This document shows, in pieces, positions 33,540 to 45,573 of a stretch of DNA of 64,000 nt (within the stretch, counting starts at the first letter, position 1; each line of letters starts with the position of its first letter). Source of the stretch: Paramacrobiotus metropolitanus (taxonomy: Eukaryota; Tardigrada; Eutardigrada; Parachela; Macrobiotidae); contig NW_026570301.1 in assembly GCF_019649055.1 (NCBI RefSeq), forward strand, positions 62,001 to 126,000, read 5' to 3'. The notes under the pieces are model-generated. The model had not been told where the DNA came from, ran no database searches, and saw only the letters and a program-made list of their open reading frames with translations. Position numbers and translations under genes: made by a program.

Positions 33540-34417
33540 ATCTCCGCATTTAAAATCAAATTTTCACAATCAAAGAATGTGCCGACACGAGCAAAGGTGC
33601 TGCGGCGCATATCTTTTTCCGCCCTTGCTCGTACATCCACAAATCTTACTCGTATGTTTTTACTTTCGAGAAACGCTTTCAACGAATCAGCGGAGCAGTC
33701 TCTGGGTAACCCGCGCCCACAGTATTCTCTGTGGGGAACTGTGTTCAAAGTCAGCGCTTTAGCCAATGGGTCATCGCTGTTGTTACTACCCGAGCCTCTT
33801 ACAGTGTTCGACCATTTGTTCTTCGAATTACTCGATACTCTCACCTTTGCCTGATTCCGGATGCTTGTGTTCCAAAACTCGCGCTGATCTTGAATCACTT
33901 TCGCATAGCTGCGCTTTCTCTCAGCCGGTTGCGTCGGCTCCGTTAATACGTATCCGGGTCGGTCGCCGCCATCTTGTGTATCAAGAACAACAGGTTCTTC
34001 AGGGTCCCCAACGGCAGCGGCATCCTGTAGATTTCTGACATTTTCCACTTCCTCGGATAGGGTTTGATGGGCATTGCGGAGATCATCAACGCCTTTAGCA
34101 ATCTCTCGACTCAAATTGTCAGTGCTACCTTCTAGGGCATCCAGTCGATCACCATGCCGCTCCACGGTTTCTCCAAACGCAGGCAGGTCTGTTTCAACAA
34201 GCCGGGAAATTTCATTCTTCTGATGATAGGAGCAGCTTTCAAGGACTTCGATTTTCTTTTTGAGATCGGTGTTTTCATCCAGGATCGCTTTGATAATTGG
34301 CAGGAAATCTTTGAAGATCTTAACGTAGTTTGCAGCCGTTCCAGATTTCGGTAATCCTTCTTCAAACGTTTTCAACTGATCGTACAGTGTTCCCATTTTC
34401 CAAGATTGCGAAGACAA
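33452..34417 (-). CDS. LINE ORF1 protein (coiled coil plus RRM-like domain), 321 aa
   Basis: The N-terminal third is heptad-rich and charged (for example NTDLKKKIEVLESCS and later VERHGDRLDALEGS), which fits a trimerising coiled coil. The C-terminal part (about residues 225-310) contains NIRVRFVDVRARAEKD and FARVGTFFDCENLI, followed by EIWPSNISVKLW, an RRM-like nucleic-acid-binding fold as in other LINE ORF1 proteins. Its job would be to coat LINE RNA in the ribonucleoprotein. The frame is intact. It overlaps the ORF2 open frame by 88 nt at its 3' end. Confidence 0.75.
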   Translation of the reverse strand: MSSQSWKMGTLYDQLKTFEEGLPKSGTAANYVKIFKDFLPIIKAILDENTDLKKKIEVLESCSYHQKNEISRLVETDLPAFGETVERHGDRLDALEGSTDNLSREIAKGVDDLRNAHQTLSEEVENVRNLQDAAAVGDPEEPVVLDTQDGGDRPGYVLTEPTQPAERKRSYAKVIQDQREFWNTSIRNQAKVRVSSNSKNKWSNTVRGSGSNNSDDPLAKALTLNTVPHREYCGRGLPRDCSADSLKAFLESKNIRVRFVDVRARAEKDMRRSTFARVGTFFDCENLILNAEIWPSNISVKLWKYFQKTAKGTNENYLNLN

Positions 34418-34420
34418 TAG

Positions 34421-36847
34421 TTACAAGATAATAATAATTATTATTCACGTCATTACGAACTGCTGTACACAACTGTCTTCATTGTACACAAGTACACAAG
34501 TAAAGCACATGCTCCGTTTCAAAAGTTCCCGCCTTTTCCGCAACTTTATCTGCAGTTTCATCTTGATTTCGGGTCACTACCGTTTCCGTATTCCATTTCG
34601 TAAATTAAGAAACCTACAGTGGACTCAACACCACTCTTACGGATTTCGTAAAATGGCAGTGTCAGTTTTAACGTACTCTGTAACTATACGAATATAGAAG
34701 TGCTTCGCAGGCTGCAAATAATTCTGTGCATACTGTAGCTATTTTTCATGCATATTGATATCGTGTATCTAATATTCATAATGCTCCTCATATTCATTCT
34801 CCTCCTGAGTCAAAATTCATACTCCTATCGGCTCTCATAATAGTAATCATGCTTTGTTCCTATTGGTCATCATCCCTTTGTTCATTAGCATACATTTCTT
34901 CATCCTAATAATCATAACTAATACCTGTGCCACGAATCATACCAGTGCGCTCCTGTGCCTAATAACTATTTCTAATACTCGTACATGTATTATATTTTAG
35001 TTTTTGTAAAATTTACAAAATACCGTGTTATACAAATTTACAAATTTACAAATTTACAAATTTACAAATTTAGAAATTTACAAATATAAAATTTCAAATT
35101 TACAAATTTACAAATTTACAAATTTACAAATTTACAAATTTACAAATTTACAAATTTACAAATTTACAAATTTACAAATTTACAAATTTAATACCGTGTT
35201 TTGGTACTGACGGTAGAAGCCCGTGTAGACTCTACGGCATGCATGGTATTAACAAGGTTTTGAACTATACCGTACCGGCACCCACTTTTTCATGCATAGA
35301 CAGCATAGTATCATTGCATGCACCCCTTTTTGCGCTATCTACAATAGTCTAAGTCTGTAACTGAACCCAGATTTCAGTGAATTTTCGTCCGACTGTAGAG
35401 ACAATTCAGAGGAATACAACCTCTTCTAAGTTTACGGAAGCCTAGACAACAACCGAAATTTTCTAAAAGTATTCCGAAGAATACCACAAAAATAAAATCC
35501 ACTCAATCAGAATTCTGAGTAGAAGTACAACGTACGTGAGTCAAATTTTATGTGTCATAATTTTCACACAAGAAAAACGATATACCGTAGAGGAGGAACT
35601 GAATAAATATGCAGTAAGAGAAACTAACTAAACATGGCTTCTACAGAGTAAATAACACATTTTCATCGCGTTACCGCATAAACTCTGTTCAATCAGTCTG
35701 AACAAATTTTTCTTTTGCCAATCAAATATTTCTTTTGATTCACTTTCATATTTATTACTTTCATACAAAGTATGTTTTTGGTTTTTCGTTTCTCCCTGTA
35801 CTTCTTGGAAACTTTTAATGGCAGTTATGTACCTAAATCTCTCTTATCTGTACATATACGTTGCGACAATATTTAGATATAATGGTTTCGATCTTTTGAA
35901 CGGGATTTGAATTATTCGTTAAAGAATACAGTTTTATTTGAACCGAACAGTCTATCGTCAGTCGATTTTATTGGTAGTGGAATTCCAGTTTGACGAACTT
36001 AAAGGCGAGCCAGCATAAGGAATTTGTCGAATTTATAAATATTCTGCAAAAGTACAGCAGTATGCAACAGTACTACAGTACCACAGTACAGTTATTTTTT
36101 TGTATAAAAAACAATTGTATGTACTATATTGTATGTACTATACTGTATGTAGTACTATGTACTAAATTTATTTCTGCTCTTCGGTGCATCTACTAAACCC
36201 TTATTACTTCTTGTCATGGCACTATTAATTTATTGTTTATGAACGGTTTTGTCCATTTTGGCGAAATTAGGTATGACAAGTTAACTATACACGTAAAGAG
36301 ATATAATTTTATTATTATACTTCTGAATTAATGATTTTTATGTACTCTAAACTTGTATCATAATGCGTGCCTGATTTGCAATATTATCATTTCTTTTATA
36401 CTGTCCTCAAGTTACCCAAAGTAACCTATAAAAATGTTTTCCCTGCATTACATATTTTTTAACTATTTTCTTTTCTTTCGTTCATGCTTGTAATCTTACT
36501 ATCTCTACTCCACACTTCCCGTACGTGTTGAGAACTTCGGACTTGTCGATTAGAATGCTATGTTTATTAAAAATAAAGAACTTGAACATCTAATAATATG
36601 AACTTCGCAAGTGCGTACGCAATTCGCTATACTGATAAAGTCACAATATAATCCATAATTCACAATGGGATTTCTTTTTCTTGATTTTCTGTCTCATGTT
36701 TAGAACTTTTTTATTACAGTTACGTAATAAAGTGTACACTATACAGATATACCTTCCCTGCCTATTCCCACCACCGAACTATTTTTAACTTCCACACCAT
36801 GCACCGAGCCACCGACACCACCGGACAAGCCATCCAATGCCTACGAC
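34421..36847. other. AT-rich intergenic stretch
   Basis: No gene is seen. It contains the 8-bp tandem array at 35031-35190 and a short GTACTGTATGTACTATA-like cluster near 36060-36160. Confidence 0.45.
35031..35190. repeat. 8-bp tandem array (ACAAATTT)n
   Basis: About 20 copies of ACAAATTT with a few variant units near 35072-35098. ATACCGTGTT flanks both sides as a direct repeat (35021 and 35191), so the array may have expanded inside a duplicated segment. The FTNLQIYK-type reading frame is an artefact. Confidence 0.9.
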
Positions 36848-38078
36848 GTGCCTCTATTCCATATCAGTTCTACTCAAGATACTTTTTCTATGCGATTTCT
36901 CCGAAACCGGACCAGTTTAGAAGCCACTAGGCTTCCCTGTCCGTTCATTTTCTACAAATTGTTCAATTTCTTTGCCAAAGCACTCTGTATATATGTACTG
37001 TTCACTCGTATGATGTTGTCCTCTTATCCCATTATTGCATTTTGTCCTTGTTCGATCGTCTTTCTTGTTTGGGCCGCGGCTTCGCTTTTGGGGGTCTGGT
37101 TGCGGACGGTTACAGAAGCGGTAGACGGACCACCTTGGCCTTTCAGTTGCCAAGTTCGGACATCGGTCTGCACTTTACCACCTCTGCTGAGCAAACCCAT
37201 TTACGGCAAACAGTTCTGGTCTGAAGATCGCGAAACGTTAACTTGTTTATGTCGCGAGATGCTTAGGTAGATAGATGTGCTCGTGTTACCTAGATTTTAC
37301 TCTGTAGTTGACAAACTGCTGACACAGATTAAAGTAGGGAGCAGTGAAAACCGATCCCGAATCTAAACTACAATCTGCAGAAAGGGAAGCAGCTACTACC
37401 ATAAGCGAGCAGCACAGAAAATATTCTGGACGAGTAAAACTGCTTTCGTATTTCAACTGATTGTTCAGTATCGTGTTATAAGTCTTATAGCATACTTGTA
37501 TGATACGGTGCATTTCCTTTAGTCTACGCTTTACAGCACAGTGTAGAATTATTTCAAAATTTTATTTTGGCCACGCCTTGTTGACCCTGGCACATGAAAA
37601 AATTTTAAGCATCATACATATCGGTTCTACCTTTGTGCAAAGAACGAGGTTTTTCAAAAATTATAGTCTCGGTAAGTGCTCTGGTGAAGCAAAACAGGGC
37701 GGGTACAGTTCATGGAGGCAATTCAAGCTGAAAACGTTTAAATTCATTTTTGGGCATCATTTATTCTCATAAAGCCAGCGGTTATATATGCGTAAGATTA
37801 GTTCGCACAAAAACTTTTTAACAATCCCGTACATCCGTTTCTATTTTAAGGTGGGCCACCGGACATCCTCGAAGATTATTCGTAAAACGGTCCCAGGATA
37901 ATGCCAGGATTCTATGCGCATCAGGGGCCTCAGCACGCGGGAAAATGCTACTTGTGCATGAACAAAACTTTTGCTGTTAATGACACTGAATCAATTGTTG
38001 TTTTTTTCCAATTCGTTCGTTATTGAAAAAAAGATTAAAATACTGTGCGTATGATGCGTTGGCTCAGGAATGCGTTGC

Positions 38079-38838
38079 GAACGAAACGGTATCATGGGCG
38101 ATTCGGCCGGCCATTGTTTTAATGTTATTGTTCAAGATCCGGGTTGAAGCGCATTGCGTTAGCAGCAATCCGGATCCTATTCAAATGTTCCGGGTGTTTC
38201 GGCCTATGGATTAGACATGCTTGGCCTAAGCAGATTAGTTAACGAATTTTAATTTTTGTTGTACCAGTCGCATTTCTGAATTTCATTTGAACTCTAGGAC
38301 TACTCTTTACTTTACCTCCTTACTGATGAAGGGAGATCATATTTTTACTGCTACGAAACATAATCAACTGGCTGTGATATACCAAGGTCATTACCACACA
38401 CGGAAGAGCGATGCGTACGAGTTGAATGAAAGTCACTTGATGCCTAGCCTCAAAGGTTGCGAACGGAATTTTAAAAAAATTAAAAAATGTTATTTTTATT
38501 TTTTATGTTAGCTTGTTTTCTGTTTTCTCATGTTGTGTTGCTTACTAAAAAACTAACATGACTCTCGATGTCGGTGGCGCCCACGTCGCGAGAGTCGGGT
38601 AACTCTGACAGCCGACTTGTTTATAACATTTTTTGTTTGACTTGGGTTTCTTAGGTTTAGTATTACGTACTTCTTAGGTTTATTCGTACTTTAAATATCC
38701 ATAGGCCGAAAAACCCGTGTTCCACCATAGGCCGAATCACCCATGTTCCACCATAGGCCAAACTGTCCAGTAAAACAAGAGGCTATTGCAGGACTAATAC
38801 AATTGCCGGCCCAATTCGCCCTCTGAACCGAACGAAAC
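38079..38838. mobile_element. MITE with 9-bp target duplication, copy 1
   Basis: The element at 38088-38829 starts GGTATCATGGGCGATTCG and ends in the imperfect inverse AATTCGCCCTCTGAACC. It is flanked by a perfect 9-bp duplication, GAACGAAAC (38079-38087 and 38830-38838). Inner inverted blocks include GGCCTATGGAT and ATCCATAGGCC. It has no coding capacity. Confidence 0.85.
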
Positions 38839-39280
38839 GTTACATGGACGTCCAGTGATTTTTCTTGGTTGTGAGTCATGACAACCTATTGTTCCATGTA
38901 ATTGTTTCTACTTGTTTCGGACCGTATCAGATGCAGCGATGTCCCCGGAGATTATGTGAATAACGGCAACTGGAAATAAAACTGAACTACTGGCAGCTTG
39001 CTGTTAAAGCTGATTTTAAGAAAATTCTTTTCTTCTACGGAGCCGCCCAGAGGCAAAGTGTGGTACCCTTCGTCGTTATAAATCAAACAGCACGTAATTT
39101 GCACCTAAAATTTTTGTTTGTCCCTTGTAAGTATGTAGGACGCATATAACACATTTTTTTCGATTATTAAAGAAAGTTTTTCCCTGATCAGTCACTAAGC
39201 AAAATGCAGCTCATGGCCAGTTGTTTCTAATCAGCCCCATGATTGTTTGAAACATTTTCTGCTTCAGTATAATATAATAA
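38839..39280. other. Non-coding flank between a MITE and a hypothetical ORF
   Basis: I see no recognisable feature. Confidence 0.35.
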
Positions 39281-39787
39281 TTATTTCTTCTCGTCCGATT
39301 CTGCGCTCTTGTAGTTTCCAGCCAGACCGATAATAACATTCAGTTGTTCAGCCACGGTGCACCATGATTGCGCGTGCCCCAAGTTCACAATCAGAGATCT
39401 TCCATCATTATTTTTGTTTACTGTTGCTTTGTATACAACAGCGAAAATCGCGCTGGCAGTTGCCGTGTAATATCTCGATGGTTGACCCCGGCTCCAATAA
39501 CCATCGTGATTCGTTGTTGTTGTCGCAAGAATAGGCTCGAAACAATGTCGAGGCCGTAATGCATATTCACAGTTACCGAAGGGGGGCATGTGTGTCATTC
39601 GTACAGTAAGGGGTATCTTTAAATTACGTAAGCAGGGAAAAAAGTGAGGAAGGGTGTCAAAAATGTAGTCTTTTGAAAGTTGAAACCCAAGACGGTTAGC
39701 CAGACGGCTGTATTCCTCGTTTTGCAGACAGTCAGTTGGTTTTAACTCGCGAACGATGCCGGAAGCCATCAGATGCGCGCTTAACAT
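39281..39787 (-). CDS. Hypothetical protein, 168 aa, single exon
   Basis: The function is not recognised. The frame is uninterrupted and has a balanced, protein-like composition: a helical start (ECxNEEYSRLANRLGF-like, about residues 18-36), a Pro/Cys-rich middle (LPHFFPCLRNLKIPLTVRMT at 46-65), and a C-terminal half with YYTATASAIFAVVY and LIVNLGHAQSWC. There is no signal peptide or clear membrane segment. It is longer than the background ORFs nearby and not repeat-derived, which is the main reason to list it. Confidence 0.4.
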   Translation of the reverse strand: MLSAHLMASGIVRELKPTDCLQNEEYSRLANRLGFQLSKDYIFDTLPHFFPCLRNLKIPLTVRMTHMPPFGNCEYALRPRHCFEPILATTTTNHDGYWSRGQPSRYYTATASAIFAVVYKATVNKNNDGRSLIVNLGHAQSWCTVAEQLNVIIGLAGNYKSAESDEKK

Positions 39788-40935
39788 AACTCACTCGTCA
39801 AATTCACACACAACTACATCGGCTTTCGTAGTTCGATGCTCGCTATGGTATGTAATTCATGAGTAAAAAACGCTTGGCTCCACAATTTGCTCACTACTTC
39901 GTTATTGACGCTTCACATCATATCATAGAGCCTGCTGTAAGGCTACAAGTGCAGACTTTCCGAAAAACCTTTTGAGAGGCGTCATGATATGTGAACGATT
40001 TGTGTCGATGTATTCGAAGCTAGCTTCCCGGCTCAGGTGGTAAACCTTACCATGAATTCCGAAATACCCGCCACTCACCCGAAATTAACGCCCCGTTTGG
40101 TTTTAAACGTCTACTTCCTTGTGTTTTCGTACCAAAAGGTGTTGCTAAAAAGATTTCAATTCGAAGGATTTGGTTAGCAACATCCTTTAACTTTCCACTT
40201 CAGTATTTGGCATTGTTTGTTAGCTTTGACTTTGTCATTAGCGGAACTCTAAATGAAAGCTGTTTTCTGGTCTTTTCGTGAAAGTGTACTCAACTCGGAT
40301 GCTCTCGTCAGGTCATTTGACTTTTAATTCATATGCACTACCGTTCGCTAAAGGTACTACTGCAGTCAACTGATCGCCGGCTTTACACACAGTCAAGTTG
40401 AGTCAACTGATCACCGGCTTTACACACTACATAACGCTAATGACACTAAATTAATTATTCAAATATTATTTGTAGCGGAAACGTTAACATAGTAGGTGCA
40501 GTAGCCATTGGAATTCTACCGCCGACACGAGGAAACGTTTTCATAGAGTCGTTCGTAAGATAATCTTGCAGACGCTTTCTTATTTTTAAGATAGGTATTA
40601 TTTAGGTATTTATTTTTTTTAGACAACTTCACAGTTGAAGGGTCACTTTCACGTTCACTGCGATATCTCCCGCAAGCAACCATGGTTGAGACTACTGCTG
40701 GACTTTTGGAATTGCTACAGTCAGTAATTAACCGCCAGTACTACCGTCCGGCTTCTTTTCGGCAGATATGCCGAATTAAATTGGTAACAGGCTGATGTAC
40801 TGCGACAGATTTACCTAGAATTCGAGTAAATGCCGATAATTAATGCTAAATCGATGGTTAATGCCGAACATTTATATGTAGCTTGCATTTGTTACCTGCA
40901 GTAAATCAGAGACAATTTATCTTCTTCTTCAGGTT
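39788..40935. other. Non-coding stretch with a MITE end fragment
   Basis: At about 40061-40112 the sequence CCCGAAATTAACGCCCCGT followed by TTTTAAACG is a diverged piece of the 17.5-kb MITE. Otherwise no feature is seen. Confidence 0.45.
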
Positions 40936-41395
40936 AGCACGTCAATTCGCCGACCTACAACTCGCTGCCCGACAATTTGCTGACCGACATGTTTCTGACT
41001 TACACAACTCGCTGACCGACAACTTGTTGACCGACAATTTGCTTTTCGACTACGTTGTTGAGCGACGTTTTGTTGAAACATGTTTGCTGATCGACAACTT
41101 GCTGTCAGGTTCGGGATGTTGCTTTTTGAGTTTTCTTTACTTTTTTGTTGTTTATTCTTAGGTTTCATAGGTTTCTTAGGGTTCTTAGGTTTCTTAGGTT
41201 TCTTAGTTTTCTTAGGTTTCTTAGGTTTCTCCCGTCAGCAAATTGTCGGCAGCAAGTTGTCGGTGTTCACAAAAAGTCGTTCAGCGATTTGTCGTTTCAA
41301 CAAACTGTCGAGTCATCATTTCGTCGGTCAGCAAAAAGTCGTCAGCAAGTTGTCGGTCAGCAGGATGGTCGTCAGCGAGTTGTCGGTGTGCCGTA
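40936..41395. repeat. Foldback built of GCTGACCGACAA oligomers, copy 2
   Basis: The left arm (40940-41106) carries TTGCTGACCGACA-like units, the right arm (41232-41392) TGTCGGTCAGCAA-like units, and the centre (41155-41230) repeated TTTCTTAGG. It mirrors copy 1 at 20.4-21.4 kb. Partial pieces lie at 49966-50270. Confidence 0.7.
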
Positions 41396-44250
41396 CCCGG
41401 TACATGTTGTAGTAGCATTAGCACATTGCCCATGATGCCTACTTCGCCTTTTCTCATAATCCGGTTACTTTGGGTGTATGGTTTCATATTCCGGTCAAGA
41501 CATCAGGAAGCATCAGGACATCAGGAAGCAACTTCTCGGCACGTATCGTATACCATTGGTCTGACTGCAAAGGACTCCAGGATTTGTCGTCGTCGTCGCG
41601 ACCGCATCACTTAATGCAGACGGTTACTTCTTCCGTAATTAAACATTTGTTAATTATAATTCTGTCTGGTGCCATACAGGATATTGCTTTACAGTTTTTC
41701 ATTTGAAAGTATTTTTGTGAGCGATGCTAGTCTCTGTACATATTGCAAATAAAATTTAGATACTGCTTTAAACACTCCAGACTATATTTCAAACAGGCGG
41801 GAGGTCACAACTGATGGAAGCAAATAACAGTTTCATATAAAATCTTTTAGGGATGTGCCCGGCCGCCAGTAAGATACAAAATGGATTTTGTCAGTACTTG
41901 GTTTAATTTCACATGACCAGAAAAAGGCGCATTTATCGCGTATTGTAACGACAGAAAATCTTAGTACCGCCCGTTTGGATTGTTAATTGCTTTTCTACAT
42001 CAGTTATTGGTTCATTCGTTCCTTGTCTTCCTCATTAAGATCATGTGAATCAGCATCTCATTGTCTTAACGCTTTACCGCTACAATCTCGATGCTCTTGA
42101 CTTTTACTTTTGGGCACTAGATTCATTCTTGGATTTGCTTCTTGCCAGCTAGCTAACCTTGCTTTTTGCCTTCTTGCCCTGTGTACTTGCTAATAAGATT
42201 CTTGCCGTGACTGCCATGTCTTGCGTTGTCGTTTGTAATCACGTTGGGATGAATCGTCTCATCCCACACCGTGTAGTTGTGTAATTGCCACCTTACTTCC
42301 GGTCAGCATCGCTGCTGACCGTGCCAGCCTTTTGATTGCCAGTTAGCCTTAACAGCCGCTACATCGTGGTACGGTGGATTAACCATCCCACTAGAACAGC
42401 AGTTTAACCGGCTGCTGTTGCAGTATCTTTACCTGCTTACCGATGAAATTCACAACAGAGAATGTACATAGTGAGAAAGCAGCGACACAAGGGCCCAAAA
42501 ACAGACGGACACAATCGAATACGTATTTAGTTTTAAATATTTTACAATGGACGATATTGATACTTTGACGCTAATAATATACTGCAGGTTTCACGCCCTG
42601 TTTTTAATGGTCAGCATTATTAACAATCTTACAAACGTTTTTCTTCATAAATGATTCTGTTCGACATTTTATTTCGTTTTCAGTAAACGGATTTATTGGC
42701 CACTTTTGAAGCGTTTTAGTTATTTTTAATTATCATCGTAATAAAAAGTTTTACAAATGTTTTCTTTGTAACGGATTTTACTCCATACCCAATGGTATGG
42801 AGTAATCCATATCGAACAATACGAATAGTATCCAGTAAGAAGTCATTAGCACGGACGTGAAAAACGATGTATACAACGAACCGGCATCACGCAGACTACA
42901 AGATTGTGTTGACGATTGATGGACATTCCGACCTGGTCAAACATCGATCTTAATGTCACCGCGGCCAATGCAGATCGCACGAAAAGACAAAATAAACAAT
43001 TGGGGCAAATCATCAGGTTTGCGCGACGTTGTACTTCTGATTTCACAAAAACGTACCCTATCATTCATATGATGTATTTCGTCAAGCAATATAAGGAATA
43101 ATACAGGCTCTTAAGTCTTAACTCAAGTTATTTTTTATTACGAGAATAGAGCAGCAGTTCTATTAATGAGAATCGCAGTAATTCAGTTAATTTGCGAGCG
43201 AAGCGAGATGCTGCCTTAAGCCTTCGCCAAGACTTTCTGTCGCATCGGAGTGCTTAGTGCAATACGTTTCTAATTCCGAACTTACAGTACCATTTATAAT
43301 TTCAACAGAGGTACTGTAGCCCGCGCTCGTGCAGTAATATGGTTAACAACCACCGCTAGTACCTGCATTAATTTTACTGATAAGAATACTGTTAATATTG
43401 AAGCCGCATGCCTCCATAAAATTAGCGATGGCTTTGCCGAGGTACATTCGCGACAGTGACAATGTTAACAAGTACAGAACTACATGTCGATACCCCTCTT
43501 CGTGAAATTAAATGTGCGCGCCTAAATTTTAAAGATTTAGGGCGGCTGCTCGGTCCTCATCCTGTCACTTTTCGAAATGATAAGAGAGAGAAGTGTATCG
43601 CCTGTTATTGAATCTGGAATACAAATGACCGGTCATGACTGCTAACTGGTCATGACTCACTACGATAGGTGAAGTTCTCGTGAAGAAGTGGTCCGAAAAG
43701 TACCAGTACTAGCACAAGGCGCGGGGACGGCTGGGTGGCTCTGAGGCATTTAGAAAGGCGATGCGAAACGATTTTACCAAGTAGGCAATTATATTAGCAA
43801 CAGCAGAGATCACCAAGGAATCATAATGAAAGCTACTTGCACATTGTGATGGCCTTATTTTGAACACCCATCAGATTTTTAAACAAACATGTTGCCTTTG
43901 GGACGTTCATGCCTTGCTAGCACTATTCGCCTAATAATCGACTTTTATTAATCGTCGAGCAGGGCAGAACAGGCATTTCAACTAATAATAATCAGAATAC
44001 GTAAGTTGGTGAATGCAAAGTCATCGCAATAAAGCCAGGAACAGGGCATTGCAACACTGGTATTCCTTTCGTCAGCAATAAAACGAAGCAGGCTGAGGCC
44101 GAAGTAACTCCCGCGGGGAGGCTGTTCGGGCCGTTGGACGACCTTCGGCCGGCTTCGACTGCCATTTTTGGCAGGATGTCTAACAACAATGATAATAAAG
44201 CTAAAAATGGAAAATACGCTGTGCCGTGCAATGGTGGACAACAGCACAGC
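41396..44250. other. Intergenic stretch without a supported gene
   Basis: Short ORFs only. No domain, RNA gene or clear repeat was recognised. Confidence 0.4.
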
Positions 44251-44305
44251 TTCCGCTAGTGAAGACAGAAGCTAGCTGTTATGGAAAAGAAGCCCTCGTA
44301 TCCCC

Positions 44306-44554
44306 CGTACGGGCTGCATCGAAAGCCTTTACATGGTTCCAACATCTGCAAATGATTGCTTCCTGGACGTGGCTTTTCGAACAACAACAAGTTCATTTGA
44401 ACGAATCTCAAAAGATTATTTTAAACATTGCCACACTTTGCGCTCATGTCAAAGCGATCAGCGATCTTCAGGCTGTAATGACACATTTGGTAAACCCGAC
44501 TGCGTGTACACCACTTGGGAATTTTCCTGCAGTTGTAGTTTTCCAACTGGATGA
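44306..44554 (+). CDS. Possible exon of a cysteine-rich secreted protein
   Basis: This frame has dense cysteines with EGF-like spacing (CHTLRSCQSDQ, then SGCNDTFGKPDC, then FSCSCSFPTG before the stop). No signal peptide or partner exon was found and an overlapping frame is open, so it may be chance. I do not assign a function. Confidence 0.2.
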   Translation, partial: RTGCIESLYMVPTSANDCFLDVAFRTTTSSFERISKDYFKHCHTLRSCQSDQRSSGCNDTFGKPDCVYTTWEFSCSCSFPTG

Positions 44555-44582
44555 TGCACGGGCTGCTGGCATAAAGATTTAA

Positions 44583-45573
44583 AGGTTCATGGTTTATGAT
44601 CAGAAAAGCCGCGTAAACGCCTCTGCCGCAATTCGGCAGTAAGGATAACCTTCCTGCAGACGGCAGATCTAGTACATGAACCTTTCGGCTGAGTTTGCAA
44701 ACCTTTCTGCCGGACTGCTGGCGGCGTCTATTGGTTAGACTATGGTAGCATTTTTGATCCTTTTCAAGGTCACCCTGAGATTACAGCTCGAGCGGGACCG
44801 GCAGGTGAAAGACGGGTTCGAAGCAGTTCTGTTCAAAAGAAAATCAATGTGACACAATATTTATACAAGCTGAATCCGATGGCGTTAGCAATTTTTGTTT
44901 CATTCAGTATTTTCTTATTATCCAGAGGTAACACGGTTTTACGTGTTTATACAGTATTATAGATCTTCTTCCTTGGTATTCTTCTCTGCGTACAGTAGTA
45001 CATGCCAATCGGCAGTAAGCAAGAATATCCCGGCGCCGTCTGTTGCAGCATATCAGCAGTTTTCGGAAAACTGCTGAAGGGAGCCTTTCTCGCGTGAGCG
45101 CATTGCTTCTGTGAATTAGTTGTTGTTTAGGTCAAGCTATTGCCGCGAGCGACAGATACCGTCATAATTGGTAATACTTATACCATAATTACGTTTCAGG
45201 CACAGAAAAGTCATTCCCATGTGCGGCAAATGGCTGTTAATTGTTAAGGAACGGTGCTCTGGGCACCGATGCAAAGGCGTAATTACAAACCCATCCAAGC
45301 TAAAGTATCTCGAACAAAACACACATACTGAATAAATGAAACTTAATGAACGTTGGAAACGCGTAATAAGCAAAAATATGTGTTTATTTTCAAGGAACTG
45401 AGAAAGGGCGAAATAACCTTTTCAGATATTCTGTCTGATTATAAAGGTCGCCAAGTGTACAATGTAATATATTAAGGTCGGCAAGTGTACAATGTAATAT
45501 CTGTGCTGAGCTTGCACTTTCTTACCATGTTGACAGTGTAAACACGTTTGGAACCCGCTTACAAGGTGTTTTT
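44583..45573. other. Upstream flank of the second GPCR
   Basis: No gene is seen. A short direct duplication of AAGGTCG(C/G)CAAGTGTACAA around 45443-45500 is the only structure noticed. Confidence 0.4.

Larger units (their letters stand above)
30369..34420 (-). mobile_element. CR1/Jockey-like non-LTR retrotransposon (LINE), decayed
   Basis: Reading leftward: ORF1 (34417-33452), an APE-type endonuclease and reverse transcriptase ORF2 (33539-30517), a 3' UTR, and a short (AAAC)n tail that appears on the plus strand as GTTT repeats at 30369-30391. Near-complete length with both ORFs visible is unusual for LINEs, which are mostly 5'-truncated. The 5' end near 34420 is approximate, and no target duplication was found. 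Confidence 0.85.

Noticed and set aside
35025-35210. ORF of repeated NLQIYKFT units
   Set aside because: It is a direct translation of the 8-bp AT-rich tandem array.
36848-37270. 140-aa plus-strand ORF and an overlapping 78-aa minus ORF
   Set aside because: Neither shows a domain or splice context, and both frames are open at once, so coding is not supported.
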